Positions 23,718-31,406 of a stretch of DNA of 37,242 nt are shown piece by piece. The notes beneath the pieces were generated by a model. It was not told the origin of the DNA, searched no databases, and saw only the letters and a program-made list of their open reading frames with translations. Each line of letters begins with the position of its first letter. Within the stretch, counting starts at the first letter, position 1. The DNA comes from Actinomadura darangshiensis. Its GTDB lineage: Bacteria; Actinomycetota; Actinomycetes; Streptosporangiales; Streptosporangiaceae. The position numbers and the translations under genes were made by a program. The stretch lies in assembly GCF_004349235.1 (NCBI RefSeq), contig NZ_SMKY01000061.1, positions 1 through 37,242 on the forward strand. Direction: 5' to 3'.

Positions 23718-24922
23718 CCACCACGCACGTCGACCTGGCGGCCTGGCCGGACGTGGCCGCCGTGCCGAGGCCGGGCATTCGGGCCGCCGTGGCCCGCCGG
23801 CTGTTCGAGCACGCGGTGTCACGGCTGCCGATCACCGTCACCTACGGCCCGCCGAGATCCGAGACCACCGGCCCGGTCATGCGCATCGCACGCCCGGACG
23901 CCTTCTTCGCACGCCTCGGCGACTCGGGCCTCATCGGCTTCGGCGAGTCGTACATGGCGGGGGACTGGGAGGCCGACGACCTGCCCGCATTGCTGACCAC
24001 CTTCGCCGAGCGCCTGCCCGCACTCGTCCCGAAGCCGTTGCAGCGGTTGCGCCGGATGGCCGTCCGGCCGCACCCGGCGGACGAGGACGGCGACCTCGAC
24101 GGCGCCCGCCGCAACGCCGCCCACCACTACGACCTCTCGAACGACCTGTTCGCGCTGTTCCTCGACGAGTCGATGACCTACTCGTCGGCGCTGTTCGACG
24201 GGCAGGACGACCTGGCCGCCGCGCAGCGCCGCAAGATCGACCGGCTCCTCGACCTGACCGGGGTCGGGCCGGGCACCCGGGTCATGGAGATCGGCACCGG
24301 CTGGGGCGAGCTGGCGGTGCGGGCCGGCCGGCGCGGCGCCCGGGTCGAGTCGCTGACGCTGTCCACCGAGCAGCGCGACCTGGCGACGGCACGGGTGGCG
24401 CGGGCCGGCCTGGCCGAGCGCGTCCACGTCGCCGTGCGCGACTACCGCGAGGCCGAGGGCGTGCACGACGTGGTGCTCAGCATCGAGATGATCGAGGCGG
24501 TCGGGGAGCGGCACTGGCCGGAGTACTTCGCCACGCTGCACCGGCTCCTCGCGCCGGGCGGGCGCACCGGCCTGCAGGCCATCACGATGCCGCACGACCG
24601 GATGCTCGCCTCCCGCGGCACCTACACGTGGATCCAGAAGTACATCTTCCCGGGCGGCCTGCTCCCGTCCACCGAGGCGATCGAGAAGCACGCCGCGGCG
24701 GCGGGTCTCGTCCCGACCGACCGCTTCGCCTTCGGCCCGCACTACGCCGAGACGCTCCGCCGCTGGCGGGACCGGTTCACCGAATCGGAGCGCGAGGCGG
24801 CCGCATTCGGTTTCGACCACGTCTTCCGCCGCATGTGGAAGTTCTACCTCGCCTATTCGGAGGCGGGATTCCGATCCGGCTACCTCGACGTCCACCAGTT
24901 CCTCTTGAGGAAGCACGCATAG
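23714..24922 (+). CDS. Cyclopropane-fatty-acid-synthase-type SAM methyltransferase, copy 1
   Basis: A 402-aa protein. The N-terminal domain (about 1-110) holds GFGESYMAGDWEADDL. The catalytic domain contains AAHHYDLSNDLFALFLDESMTYSSALF, SAM motif VMEIGTGWGELAV, SIEMIEAVGERHW and WIQKYIFPGGLLPS. These enzymes use SAM to add a methylene or methyl group to the double bond of phospholipid acyl chains at the membrane surface. The usual EHVG stretch reads EAVG, a variant seen in the longer COG2230 subgroup. ATG at 23714 with AGGGGG upstream and overlapping the DUF1365 stop. It differs clearly from the second copy downstream. Confidence 0.92.
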   Translation: MTTTHVDLAAWPDVAAVPRPGIRAAVARRLFEHAVSRLPITVTYGPPRSETTGPVMRIARPDAFFARLGDSGLIGFGESYMAGDWEADDLPALLTTFAERLPALVPKPLQRLRRMAVRPHPADEDGDLDGARRNAAHHYDLSNDLFALFLDESMTYSSALFDGQDDLAAAQRRKIDRLLDLTGVGPGTRVMEIGTGWGELAVRAGRRGARVESLTLSTEQRDLATARVARAGLAERVHVAVRDYREAEGVHDVVLSIEMIEAVGERHWPEYFATLHRLLAPGGRTGLQAITMPHDRMLASRGTYTWIQKYIFPGGLLPSTEAIEKHAAAAGLVPTDRFAFGPHYAETLRRWRDRFTESEREAAAFGFDHVFRRMWKFYLAYSEAGFRSGYLDVHQFLLRKHA

Positions 24923-24954
24923 CGACGTGGAGCATTGGTGAGGAGGAATCAAGC

Positions 24955-26220
24955 ATGGTGATGACGTTCAATGCCGCCGGCAGGGATGCCGGCGTGGCGC
25001 GGTTGCTGCGTCCTGTGCTGGACGGGGTGTTCGGCGGTGCGCCGCCGATCGGGGTTCGTGCTTGGGACGGGAGCTTCACCGGGCCCGCCGACGGGCCCGT
25101 CCTCGTCCTCCGCACGCCTGATGCGTTGCGGCGCCTGGTGCGTAATCCCGGCGAGCTGGGGCTCGCGCGCGCTTACGTCACTGGCGAGCTGGACGTGGAG
25201 GGTGACCTCATGGAGGGCCTGCGGATGGTGCGTGCCGCGGCCACGCGGCTCAGCCCGCGCGCGGTCGCGGCGGCCGTTCGTGCCGTCCTGGTGCTGGGCG
25301 CGGCCGGCCCGCCACCGCCGGCGCCGCGTTCGGAGGCCCGCCTTCGCGGACGCCTGCACACCAGAGCGCGCGACCGGGCGGCCATCGCCCACCACTACGA
25401 CCTGTCCAACGACTTCTACGCCCAGCTCCTCGACCCGCTGATGGTCTACTCGTGCGCCTACTGGGAGCGCCCGGACATGGACCTTGAGGAGGCGCAGCGC
25501 GCCAAGCTCGACCTGGTCTGCCGCAAGCTCGGGCTCCGGCCGGGCATGCGGCTGCTGGACGTCGGCTGCGGCTGGGGAGCGCTCGCCGTCCACGCGGCAC
25601 GCGAGTACGGCGCCCAGGTCACCGGCGTCACGCTCTCCCGGGAGCAGGCGGACGTGGCCCGGGAGCGCGCCGCCTGGCTGCCGGTCGACATCCAGCTGCG
25701 CCACTACCGGGACATCCGCGACGAACCGTACGACGCCGTGTCCTCGATCGAGATGGGCGAGCACGTCGGGCGGCGCGGCTACCCGGCGTTCGCCGCGGCG
25801 CTGCACCGGCTCGTCCGCCCGCGGGGCCGGGTGCTCGTCCAGCAGATGTCGCGCGGCGCCGGCGCTCCCGGCGGCGGCGCGTTCATCGAGCGCTATATCG
25901 CGCCCGACATGCACATGCGCCCGGTGGGCGAGACGGTCGCGCTGCTGGAGGACGCCGGGCTGGAGGTCGCCGACGTCCACGGCCTCCGCGAGCACTACGT
26001 CCGGACGGTCGAGGAATGGCAGGCGACCTTCGAGGCCCGGATCAAGGAGATCACCGCGCTCGTCGGCGAGGAGACCGCGCGAGTCTGGCGGCTCTACCTC
26101 GCCGGCGGCGGCCTCGCCTTCGAACAGGGCAGGATGGGCGTGGACCAGATCCTCGCCGTCCGGCGTGACGCCTCGGGCAGCAGTGGCCTCCCGGCCGCCC
26201 GCGAATGGGAGTGTCCATGA
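24955..26220 (+). CDS. Cyclopropane-fatty-acid-synthase-type SAM methyltransferase, copy 2
   Basis: A 421-aa paralogue. An N-terminal domain (about 1-120; LARAYVTGELDVEGDLMEGL) precedes the catalytic core: AIAHHYDLSNDFYAQLLDPLMVYSCAYW, SAM motif LLDVGCGWGALAV, SIEMGEHVGRRGYP (family EHVG retained) and FIERYIAPDMHMRPV. The last motif differs from copy 1 (WIQKYIFPGG), so the two probably have different acyl substrates or products (cyclopropane versus methyl or methylene). It has its own GAGGAGG Shine-Dalgarno, 32 bp after copy 1, and overlaps the DUF1295 start by 4 nt. Confidence 0.92.
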   Translation: MVMTFNAAGRDAGVARLLRPVLDGVFGGAPPIGVRAWDGSFTGPADGPVLVLRTPDALRRLVRNPGELGLARAYVTGELDVEGDLMEGLRMVRAAATRLSPRAVAAAVRAVLVLGAAGPPPPAPRSEARLRGRLHTRARDRAAIAHHYDLSNDFYAQLLDPLMVYSCAYWERPDMDLEEAQRAKLDLVCRKLGLRPGMRLLDVGCGWGALAVHAAREYGAQVTGVTLSREQADVARERAAWLPVDIQLRHYRDIRDEPYDAVSSIEMGEHVGRRGYPAFAAALHRLVRPRGRVLVQQMSRGAGAPGGGAFIERYIAPDMHMRPVGETVALLEDAGLEVADVHGLREHYVRTVEEWQATFEARIKEITALVGEETARVWRLYLAGGGLAFEQGRMGVDQILAVRRDASGSSGLPAAREWECP

Positions 26221-26993
26221 CAGGGTTCGCGTGGAATCTGCTGTTCACGGCGGTCTCGGTCGCCGTGGTCCTCTCCGTTACGTTCGCCGTCGCGCTGCGG
26301 CGGGGGCGGCACAGCGTGATCGACGTTGCCTGGGGCCTCGGCTTCGCCGCCGTGGCGCTGGTGAGCCTCGGCGCGTCGGCGGAGGACGGTGATCCCGCCC
26401 GGCGCTGGGCCGTCGCCGCGATGACGGTGGTCTGGGGCCTGCGGCTGGCCGGCCACATCGCGTGGCGCAACAGGGGCAAGGGCGAAGATCCCCGTTATGC
26501 GGAACTGCTGGGCGACGGCTCGGCCGGCCGCGCCCTCCGCAAGGTCTATCTACCGCAGGGCGTCGTCCTCTGGTTCGTCTCGCTGCCCCTTCAGGTGGCG
26601 ATGTTCCAGGACGCATCGCCAGGCGCCGCCACCTATGTCGGCATCGCGGTCTGGGCAGTAGGTCTCCTCTTCGAAGCGGTCGGGGATCACCAACTCGCCC
26701 GATTCACCCGCGACCCCGCGAACAAGGGCAAGGTGATGGACCGGGGCCTCTGGCGCTACACCCGTCACCCCAACTATTTCGGCGACTCCCTCGTGTGGTG
26801 GGGCATCTTCCTGACCGCCTGCGACCACTGGACGGGACTCCTCACCATCGCGTCGCCCATCGTGATGACCGTCCTGCTCGCCAGGGGCACCGGAAAGCCG
26901 CTACTCGAACGCCGAATGGCCCACACCCGCGACGGCTACGCCGACTACGCGGCCCGCACCAGCGGCTTCGTCCCACTGCCGCCCCGCCACTAA
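26217..26993 (+). CDS. DUF1295 / steroid 5-alpha-reductase-like membrane protein
   Basis: A 258-aa polytopic protein with about six hydrophobic segments. The C-terminal signature KGKVMDRGLWRYTRHPNYFGDSLVWWG is shared with the steroid 5-alpha reductase/ICMT superfamily and binds NADPH or SAM in relatives. In this setting an NADPH-dependent reduction of an unsaturated or methylene acyl intermediate is a plausible inference, unproven. ATG at 26217 overlaps the methyltransferase stop (ATGA). Last gene of the five-gene cassette. Confidence 0.9.
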   Translation: MTGFAWNLLFTAVSVAVVLSVTFAVALRRGRHSVIDVAWGLGFAAVALVSLGASAEDGDPARRWAVAAMTVVWGLRLAGHIAWRNRGKGEDPRYAELLGDGSAGRALRKVYLPQGVVLWFVSLPLQVAMFQDASPGAATYVGIAVWAVGLLFEAVGDHQLARFTRDPANKGKVMDRGLWRYTRHPNYFGDSLVWWGIFLTACDHWTGLLTIASPIVMTVLLARGTGKPLLERRMAHTRDGYADYAARTSGFVPLPPRH

Positions 26994-27068
26994 CGGAACC
27001 GAGATCTCCTCGGGAGAACCTAAGAGGACGATGGGTTCGAGTGGGGACGGTGTCGCGGGAGGGCGGTC

Positions 27069-28586
27069 ATGGGCGCGGGGCATCAGGTGGCGTTCTTCGA
27101 GAGAGAACTCGGTTCCGCCGATCCCTCCCGTCGTGCCGCCGCGGTCAAGGGGCTGAGCCGCCTTCCTGGGCATGCCGGCGAACTGGCGGCCTTGGCCGCG
27201 GACACCTCACCCCAGGTACGGGCGGCGGTCGCGTTGGGGCTCGGGCGGCAGGGAGAGGCGGCGCCGGTGGCGCCCCTGGTGGCACTGTGCTCCGACTCCG
27301 ACGCCGAGGTCCGGCGGCGCGCGGTCAACGCCCTGGACCGGCTCGGCGCCGCGGGGCCCGACGTGTGCGCGGCCTTCGTCCGGCTGGCCGGCGATACCGG
27401 GCTCCGCAACCGTGCCGCCGTCCTGGCCTGGCTGCTCCGGCACCGGGTGCCGGTGCCGGCCGTAACGCTGGTGCCGCTCCTCGCCGCCACCGACTCGCTG
27501 CTCTGGAGTCCGGCCAGGCTCCTGCTGCGACTGCTGCCCGAGGCCGACGCCGTCCTCGCCGACCTGGTGCGCACCGGCACGGGTGAGGTGCGGCGCCGGG
27601 CGCTGGACATGCTGGCCATGCCGCAGGCCGGCGTCCCCGATCTGGGTTCGCAGGACGATCCCGACGCGCGCGAAGCGGCCTGGCGCCGGTTGTGGAATCC
27701 CGCGCCACGCGTGGTCGAGGCGCTGCTGTCCGCCGTCTCGGACGCGACCGAGCCGCACGCGTGCCGAGTGCTGCTCGGCGCGCTCGCCGCGCACCGCGTG
27801 ACCGGCGCCGTGGCACCGGCGGCGGCCTGGCTGGACGACCCGGAAATCGGGCCTGGCGCGGCCGAGGCACTGGCCGCGGCCGGGACGGTCGAAGCCGTCG
27901 CCGCGCTGCGCCGGTCCGCCATGGCGCCCGGTCGGCGGGATGAGCGGCTGCGCGGCACGGCCGTCCGGTGCATGGGCGCCGCCGGTGGCGTCCCCGATGC
28001 GGAGCTGCTGTTCGGCCTGCTCGACGACCCCGCCGATCCGGTGCGCTTCGGCGCGGTCGCCGGGCTTGGGGCGTTCTTCAGGCGGTTCGAGCCGAGTGCC
28101 ACGGGTCGCCTTGAGCGGTGGCGGGCCGAACGGTTCCCCGGCATTCCGGCCCTGCCTCCCGCGGATGATCCCGAGGTGCGCGAACTCGCGCACCGGTCGG
28201 CCGCGCGGCTGACGCACATGCTTGAGCGGGATGTCGAGCACGCCGACGACTACCACAACGCCCTGTGGAACATCCCGGAGGTGCGCCCGCTGCTACCCGC
28301 ACTGCTCGAAAACCCCGAGGGCCGGGTGCGCTCCACGGCGCTGCATCTCGCCGAGCGGTTCGGAGACGTGGACTTCGCCGCCCGGCTGCGGCTGCTGCAC
28401 GACGCCCACCACCACGTCCGGCAGGGCGCGGCCTTCACCTTCATGCGTTTGGCGGCTCGGCACCGGCTGACACCGGACGAGCAGAACGCGCTACGCCCCC
28501 ACCTCGAACAAGCGCAGAACGACCCGGACCACTACGTCCGTACCCGCGCGACCCAGACACTCCCGCACCTCAGCGGGGACCGGTAA
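27069..28586 (+). CDS. HEAT-repeat protein
   Basis: A 505-aa all-helical protein made of tandem HEAT/PBS-like repeats (e.g. DPSRRAAAVKGLSRL, SPQVRAAVALGLGRQGEAA, DAEVRRRAVNALDRLGAAG, DDPADPVRFGAVAGLGAFF). Repeats continue to the C-terminus (HHVRQGAAFTFMRLAARH). No catalytic domain, signal peptide or membrane segment is visible, so it is probably a cytoplasmic protein-interaction scaffold. ATG with GGGAGG 6 nt upstream. It begins 75 bp after the lipid cassette and could be co-transcribed. It is convergent with the P450 gene (13-bp gap). Partner unknown. Confidence 0.82.
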   Translation: MGAGHQVAFFERELGSADPSRRAAAVKGLSRLPGHAGELAALAADTSPQVRAAVALGLGRQGEAAPVAPLVALCSDSDAEVRRRAVNALDRLGAAGPDVCAAFVRLAGDTGLRNRAAVLAWLLRHRVPVPAVTLVPLLAATDSLLWSPARLLLRLLPEADAVLADLVRTGTGEVRRRALDMLAMPQAGVPDLGSQDDPDAREAAWRRLWNPAPRVVEALLSAVSDATEPHACRVLLGALAAHRVTGAVAPAAAWLDDPEIGPGAAEALAAAGTVEAVAALRRSAMAPGRRDERLRGTAVRCMGAAGGVPDAELLFGLLDDPADPVRFGAVAGLGAFFRRFEPSATGRLERWRAERFPGIPALPPADDPEVRELAHRSAARLTHMLERDVEHADDYHNALWNIPEVRPLLPALLENPEGRVRSTALHLAERFGDVDFAARLRLLHDAHHHVRQGAAFTFMRLAARHRLTPDEQNALRPHLEQAQNDPDHYVRTRATQTLPHLSGDR

Positions 28587-28599
28587 GCCGGGCCGCCGA

Positions 28600-29775
28600 C
28601 TAGCGCGGGGTCAGGGTCACGGGGAACTCGGTGACGCCTCTCACGAAGGCGTTGGGGAGGAAGCGGGGGCCCTCGGAGTCGGCCCATTCGGCCGTGGCCA
28701 CGCGGGCCATGAATTCCTCGAAGAAGATCTGGAGTTCCAGGCGGGCCAAAGAGGCGCCCAGGCAGAAGTGGGGCCCCAGGCCGAAGGCTATGTGGTCGCC
28801 GGGGCGGCGGGTCACGTTGAAGGCGCCGGGGTCATCGAAGACGGATTCGTCGCGGTTGGCGGAACCGTACATGAGGAGGATCTGGCCGCCGGACGGGATT
28901 TCCACGCCCGCTATCTCGGTGTCGGTGGCGGCCACCCGGCACATGTTGAGGATCGGGGTCGTCCAGCGGACGAACTCCTCGACCGCGTCCGGTATGAGGG
29001 ACGGGTCGTCGCGCAGTTTCCGCCATTCGGACGGGTGCTCGATCAAGGCGTTCAGTGCCGTCGCAATGACCGTGCGAGTTGTTTCGGCGCCGCCGACCAG
29101 CAGCAGGAGGGCCTCGTGCGCCAGGTGGTCGTCGTCGTAGGCGGGCTGGTCGGAAGCCGCGTTCGACCAGATGGAGAGCAGGTCGTCGGTGGGGCAGGCA
29201 CGCCGTTCCTTAGCCATTTCGAGGACGGCCAAGGCGTACTCGCCGGCGGCGATCGTCGCGTCGTCGGTGATGTAGCGGGTGCCCCCGCCCGCGATGACGG
29301 CCGTCGCCGACCAGTGGACGAGCTGCGGCCACGCGTCCTCCGGGAAGCCGAGCAGCCAGCCGATGACGCGGGCCGGCAGGGGAGCGGCGAGGGCGGGGAC
29401 GGCGTCCACGGTGCCCGCGTCCAGAGCCTTCGTGATGCAGTCGACGGCGGTCGCGCGGATCCGGTCGGCGTAGCGGGAGACGCCGCGCGGGGTGAAGCGC
29501 TGGTAGACCATGCGGCGCCGGTGCGCGTGCTCCGGGTCGTCCTGGCCGATCATGGACGGGTCGGCCGGGAGCTGCGGGCGGTAGCCGCCGGAGTTCGTCC
29601 AGACGCGGGGGTTGCGTTCGACGGCGAAGACGTCGGCGTGCCGCGAGACGCCCCACAGGCCGTTCCCGGTGTCGTGGTAGACGGGGGCGTCGGCGCGCAG
29701 CCGGGCGTAGACGGTCCAGGGGTCGGTGGCGTACATCGTGCCGTCGAGCAGGTCGATGTCCAGGGTCGTGCTCAT
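28600..29775 (-). CDS. Cytochrome P450, full length
   Basis: A 391-aa haem monooxygenase with all core motifs: I-helix GGAETT (228-233), ExxR E267-R270 in VEEFVRWTTPI, and haem loop FGLGPHFCLG with C338 as the axial ligand. The pattern resembles bacterial CYP125/CYP142-type enzymes that hydroxylate sterols or long alkyl chains, but the substrate cannot be fixed. No ferredoxin or reductase gene is nearby. ATG at 29775 has GAGGAG 8 nt upstream; a GTG at 29784 is in frame but overlaps that site. A tiny ORF upstream ends inside this start region. It is divergent from a TetR gene, its likely regulator. Confidence 0.93.
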   Translation of the reverse strand: MSTTLDIDLLDGTMYATDPWTVYARLRADAPVYHDTGNGLWGVSRHADVFAVERNPRVWTNSGGYRPQLPADPSMIGQDDPEHAHRRRMVYQRFTPRGVSRYADRIRATAVDCITKALDAGTVDAVPALAAPLPARVIGWLLGFPEDAWPQLVHWSATAVIAGGGTRYITDDATIAAGEYALAVLEMAKERRACPTDDLLSIWSNAASDQPAYDDDHLAHEALLLLVGGAETTRTVIATALNALIEHPSEWRKLRDDPSLIPDAVEEFVRWTTPILNMCRVAATDTEIAGVEIPSGGQILLMYGSANRDESVFDDPGAFNVTRRPGDHIAFGLGPHFCLGASLARLELQIFFEEFMARVATAEWADSEGPRFLPNAFVRGVTEFPVTLTPR

Positions 29776-29780
29776 CGGGC

Positions 29781-29879
29781 TCACTCCTCGGTGGTGACGC
29801 CGCGCAACGCGTCGGCGCCGAACAGGGGCTCGAAGACGGCGCGGTAGATCCGCATCTGGACCAGCGTCTCACCAAGCAA
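29781..29879 (-). CDS. Tiny ORF (24-32 aa) coupled to the P450 start; leader peptide or gene remnant
   Basis: From TTG 29879 the ORF reads LLGETLVQMRIYRAVFEPL and continues to GVTTEE, 32 residues. An ATG at 29855 would give 24 residues. From the fifth codon on, every third base is G or C, as in real genes here. Its TGA (29783-29781) overlaps an in-frame GTG of the P450 (GTGA at 29784). An in-frame stop lies just two codons upstream of the TTG, so it cannot extend. It is either a small coupled protein or the C-terminal remnant of a lost gene. No family recognised and the Shine-Dalgarno is poor. Confidence 0.4.
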   Translation of the reverse strand: MLGETLVQMRIYRAVFEPLFGADALRGVTTEE

Positions 29880-29996
29880 GCGGTAGGTCTATCGTGGCCT
29901 CGGGGCGGTGCGCCGGTAAAGGGGTGCGACGCCCGGGATGGACGCGTTCGGGGGCAATGTGCGGAAGAATGGGGGCGGCCACAGCGAGGAGGGGTT

Positions 29997-30608
29997 TTGA
30001 GCGGCGATGTGCGGTTCACCGTCACGCGGACGCTGAGCAAGGACCAGCAGGCGCGGCGCGAGCGGCTGATCGATTCGGCCCGGGACCTCGCGCTGGAGGG
30101 CGGGTACCCCGCCGTGACCATGCACGATGTCGCGGACCGCGCCGGCGTCGCCCGCGCGACCGTCTACCGGTACTTCGCCACCAAGGACCACCTGCTCACC
30201 GAGGTCGCGGCGACGTGGGCGCACCGGGTCACCGACGACATCGACGCGCTCGCGGTCGGCGACACCCCGCTGGAGCGGCTCACCGCGCTGCTGGAGCGGA
30301 TCGTGCACGTCGCGGCTGAAGAGCCGACCCTGACATCGGCGATCATTCAGGCCGTGACCTCGGACGACTCCAGCGTCGACGACGCCCGGACCGTGCTGTT
30401 CCTGTTCCTGCGCGACCGGCTCTCCACCGCGATCGGCGACCCGGTCCCCGAGCGGGACGACGTCGAGATCGTCCTCGGGCACATCCTGCTCTCCGCGCTG
30501 ATCAGCCTGGCGTCGCTGCGCCAGCCGGTCGAGGAGGTCGCCACGATGGTCCGCACCGCCGGGCGGCTGGTGCTGGCCGGGGCGTTCGCCGCCCCCGCGC
30601 CGAGCTGA
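29997..30608 (+). CDS. TetR-family regulator, divergent from P450
   Basis: A 203-aa protein. The N-terminal helix-turn-helix domain is RERLIDSARDLALEGGYPAVTMHDVADRAGVARATVYRYFATKDHLL (about residues 21-67), followed by an all-helical ligand domain. The P450 and TetR genes are divergent with a 212-bp shared upstream region, the usual arrangement for local ligand-responsive repression. The TTG start at 29997 is preceded by GAGGAGGGG; a GTG four codons later is an alternative. The intergenic region holds no clear long palindrome that I can see. Confidence 0.9.
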   Translation: MSGDVRFTVTRTLSKDQQARRERLIDSARDLALEGGYPAVTMHDVADRAGVARATVYRYFATKDHLLTEVAATWAHRVTDDIDALAVGDTPLERLTALLERIVHVAAEEPTLTSAIIQAVTSDDSSVDDARTVLFLFLRDRLSTAIGDPVPERDDVEIVLGHILLSALISLASLRQPVEEVATMVRTAGRLVLAGAFAAPAPS

Positions 30609-30610
30609 CT

Positions 30611-30660
30611 TGGTCCACGGGACGCGGCTCCGATTGGACCTGGGACATGGACCATCCCAG
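30611..30660 (+). promoter_or_regulatory. Inverted-repeat cluster upstream of lysE-like gene
   Basis: TGGTCCA (30611-30617) and TGGACCA (30648-30654) are perfect inverted repeats about 30 bp apart. A further TTGGACC lies between them. CTGGGA (30640-30645) pairs with TCCCAG (30655-30660), overlapping ATGG-A-CCAT (30647-30655). The exporter's ATG is only 16 bp downstream, so a protein bound here would block transcription or initiation. Confidence 0.4.
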
Positions 30661-30675
30661 TCATAGCGTCCCCAT

Positions 30676-31305
30676 ATGAATAATCCACTGCTGTTCTTGC
30701 TGGCCGCGTTGACGCTCGTCGCCATCCCCGGCCCGAACCACCTGTACATCACCACGCGCAGCATCGGCGAGGGGCGCCGTGCGGGGATCGCGTCCGCGCT
30801 CGGCGTCGAGACCGGCACGCTCGTGCACATCGGCGCGGCGGCGGCCGGGCTGTCCGCCGTCGTCGCCGCGTCCGCGACCGCGTTCGGGTTCCTGCGCTAC
30901 GCGGGCGCCGCATACCTCGTCTACCTCGCGTACCGGACGCTCCGCAGCCGCCATGCCGCCGGCGAGCCCGACCTCCAGCCGCGGCCGCTGCCCCGCGTCT
31001 ACCTGGACGGCGTGCTCGTGAACGTCCTCAACCCGAAGGTCGTGCTGTTCTTCCTCGCGTTCCTGCCCCAGTTCGTCGACCAGGCCGCGGGCGCCGTGCC
31101 GCTGCAGATCGCGGTGATGGGCGCCGTGACCGCGCTCATCGGGCTGACCGTCGACCTCGTTTACGCGGTCGCGGCCGGTTCCATCGGCGCCTGGCTGCGG
31201 GCGCGCCCGGTGTTCCAGCGGCGGCAGCGGTACGCGACCGGCGTCATCTACCTGGGCCTCGGCGCCGCCGCCGTGTTCGCAGGCCCCGGCGCGCGCCGCA
31301 CGTGA
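30676..31305 (+). CDS. LysE-family exporter
   Basis: A 209-aa membrane protein with about six hydrophobic segments and the LysE/RhtB signature PGPNHLYITTRSIGEGRRAGIASALGVETGTLVH near the N-terminus. VLVNVLNPKVVLFFLAFLPQF in the middle is also typical. The family exports amino acids or derivatives by proton antiport. Substrate unknown. The upstream region carries inverted repeats and a different 8-bp-arm palindrome follows the stop. Not coupled to its neighbours. Confidence 0.9.
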   Translation: MNNPLLFLLAALTLVAIPGPNHLYITTRSIGEGRRAGIASALGVETGTLVHIGAAAAGLSAVVAASATAFGFLRYAGAAYLVYLAYRTLRSRHAAGEPDLQPRPLPRVYLDGVLVNVLNPKVVLFFLAFLPQFVDQAAGAVPLQIAVMGAVTALIGLTVDLVYAVAAGSIGAWLRARPVFQRRQRYATGVIYLGLGAAAVFAGPGARRT

Positions 31306-31308
31306 TCT

Positions 31309-31326
31309 TTGTCAGTCCACTGACAA
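31309..31326. promoter_or_regulatory. Perfect 18-bp palindrome between lysE-like and pucR-like genes
   Basis: TTGTCAGT (31309-31316), spacer CC, ACTGACAA (31319-31326). The arms are perfect and AT-richer than the surroundings. It starts 4 bp after the exporter's stop and about 80 bp before the PucR start, overlapping a possible -35 (CTGACA). It is more likely an operator, perhaps for PucR autoregulation, than a terminator, because no T-tract follows. Confidence 0.5.
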
Positions 31327-31406
31327 CCGCCGGGGCGCATTGCGTAACCGTTCTTGCAGCCGCCCCGCCCCGCCGTCGGTAGCTTCCCGGAGGGGAGGTG
31401 CGAACG

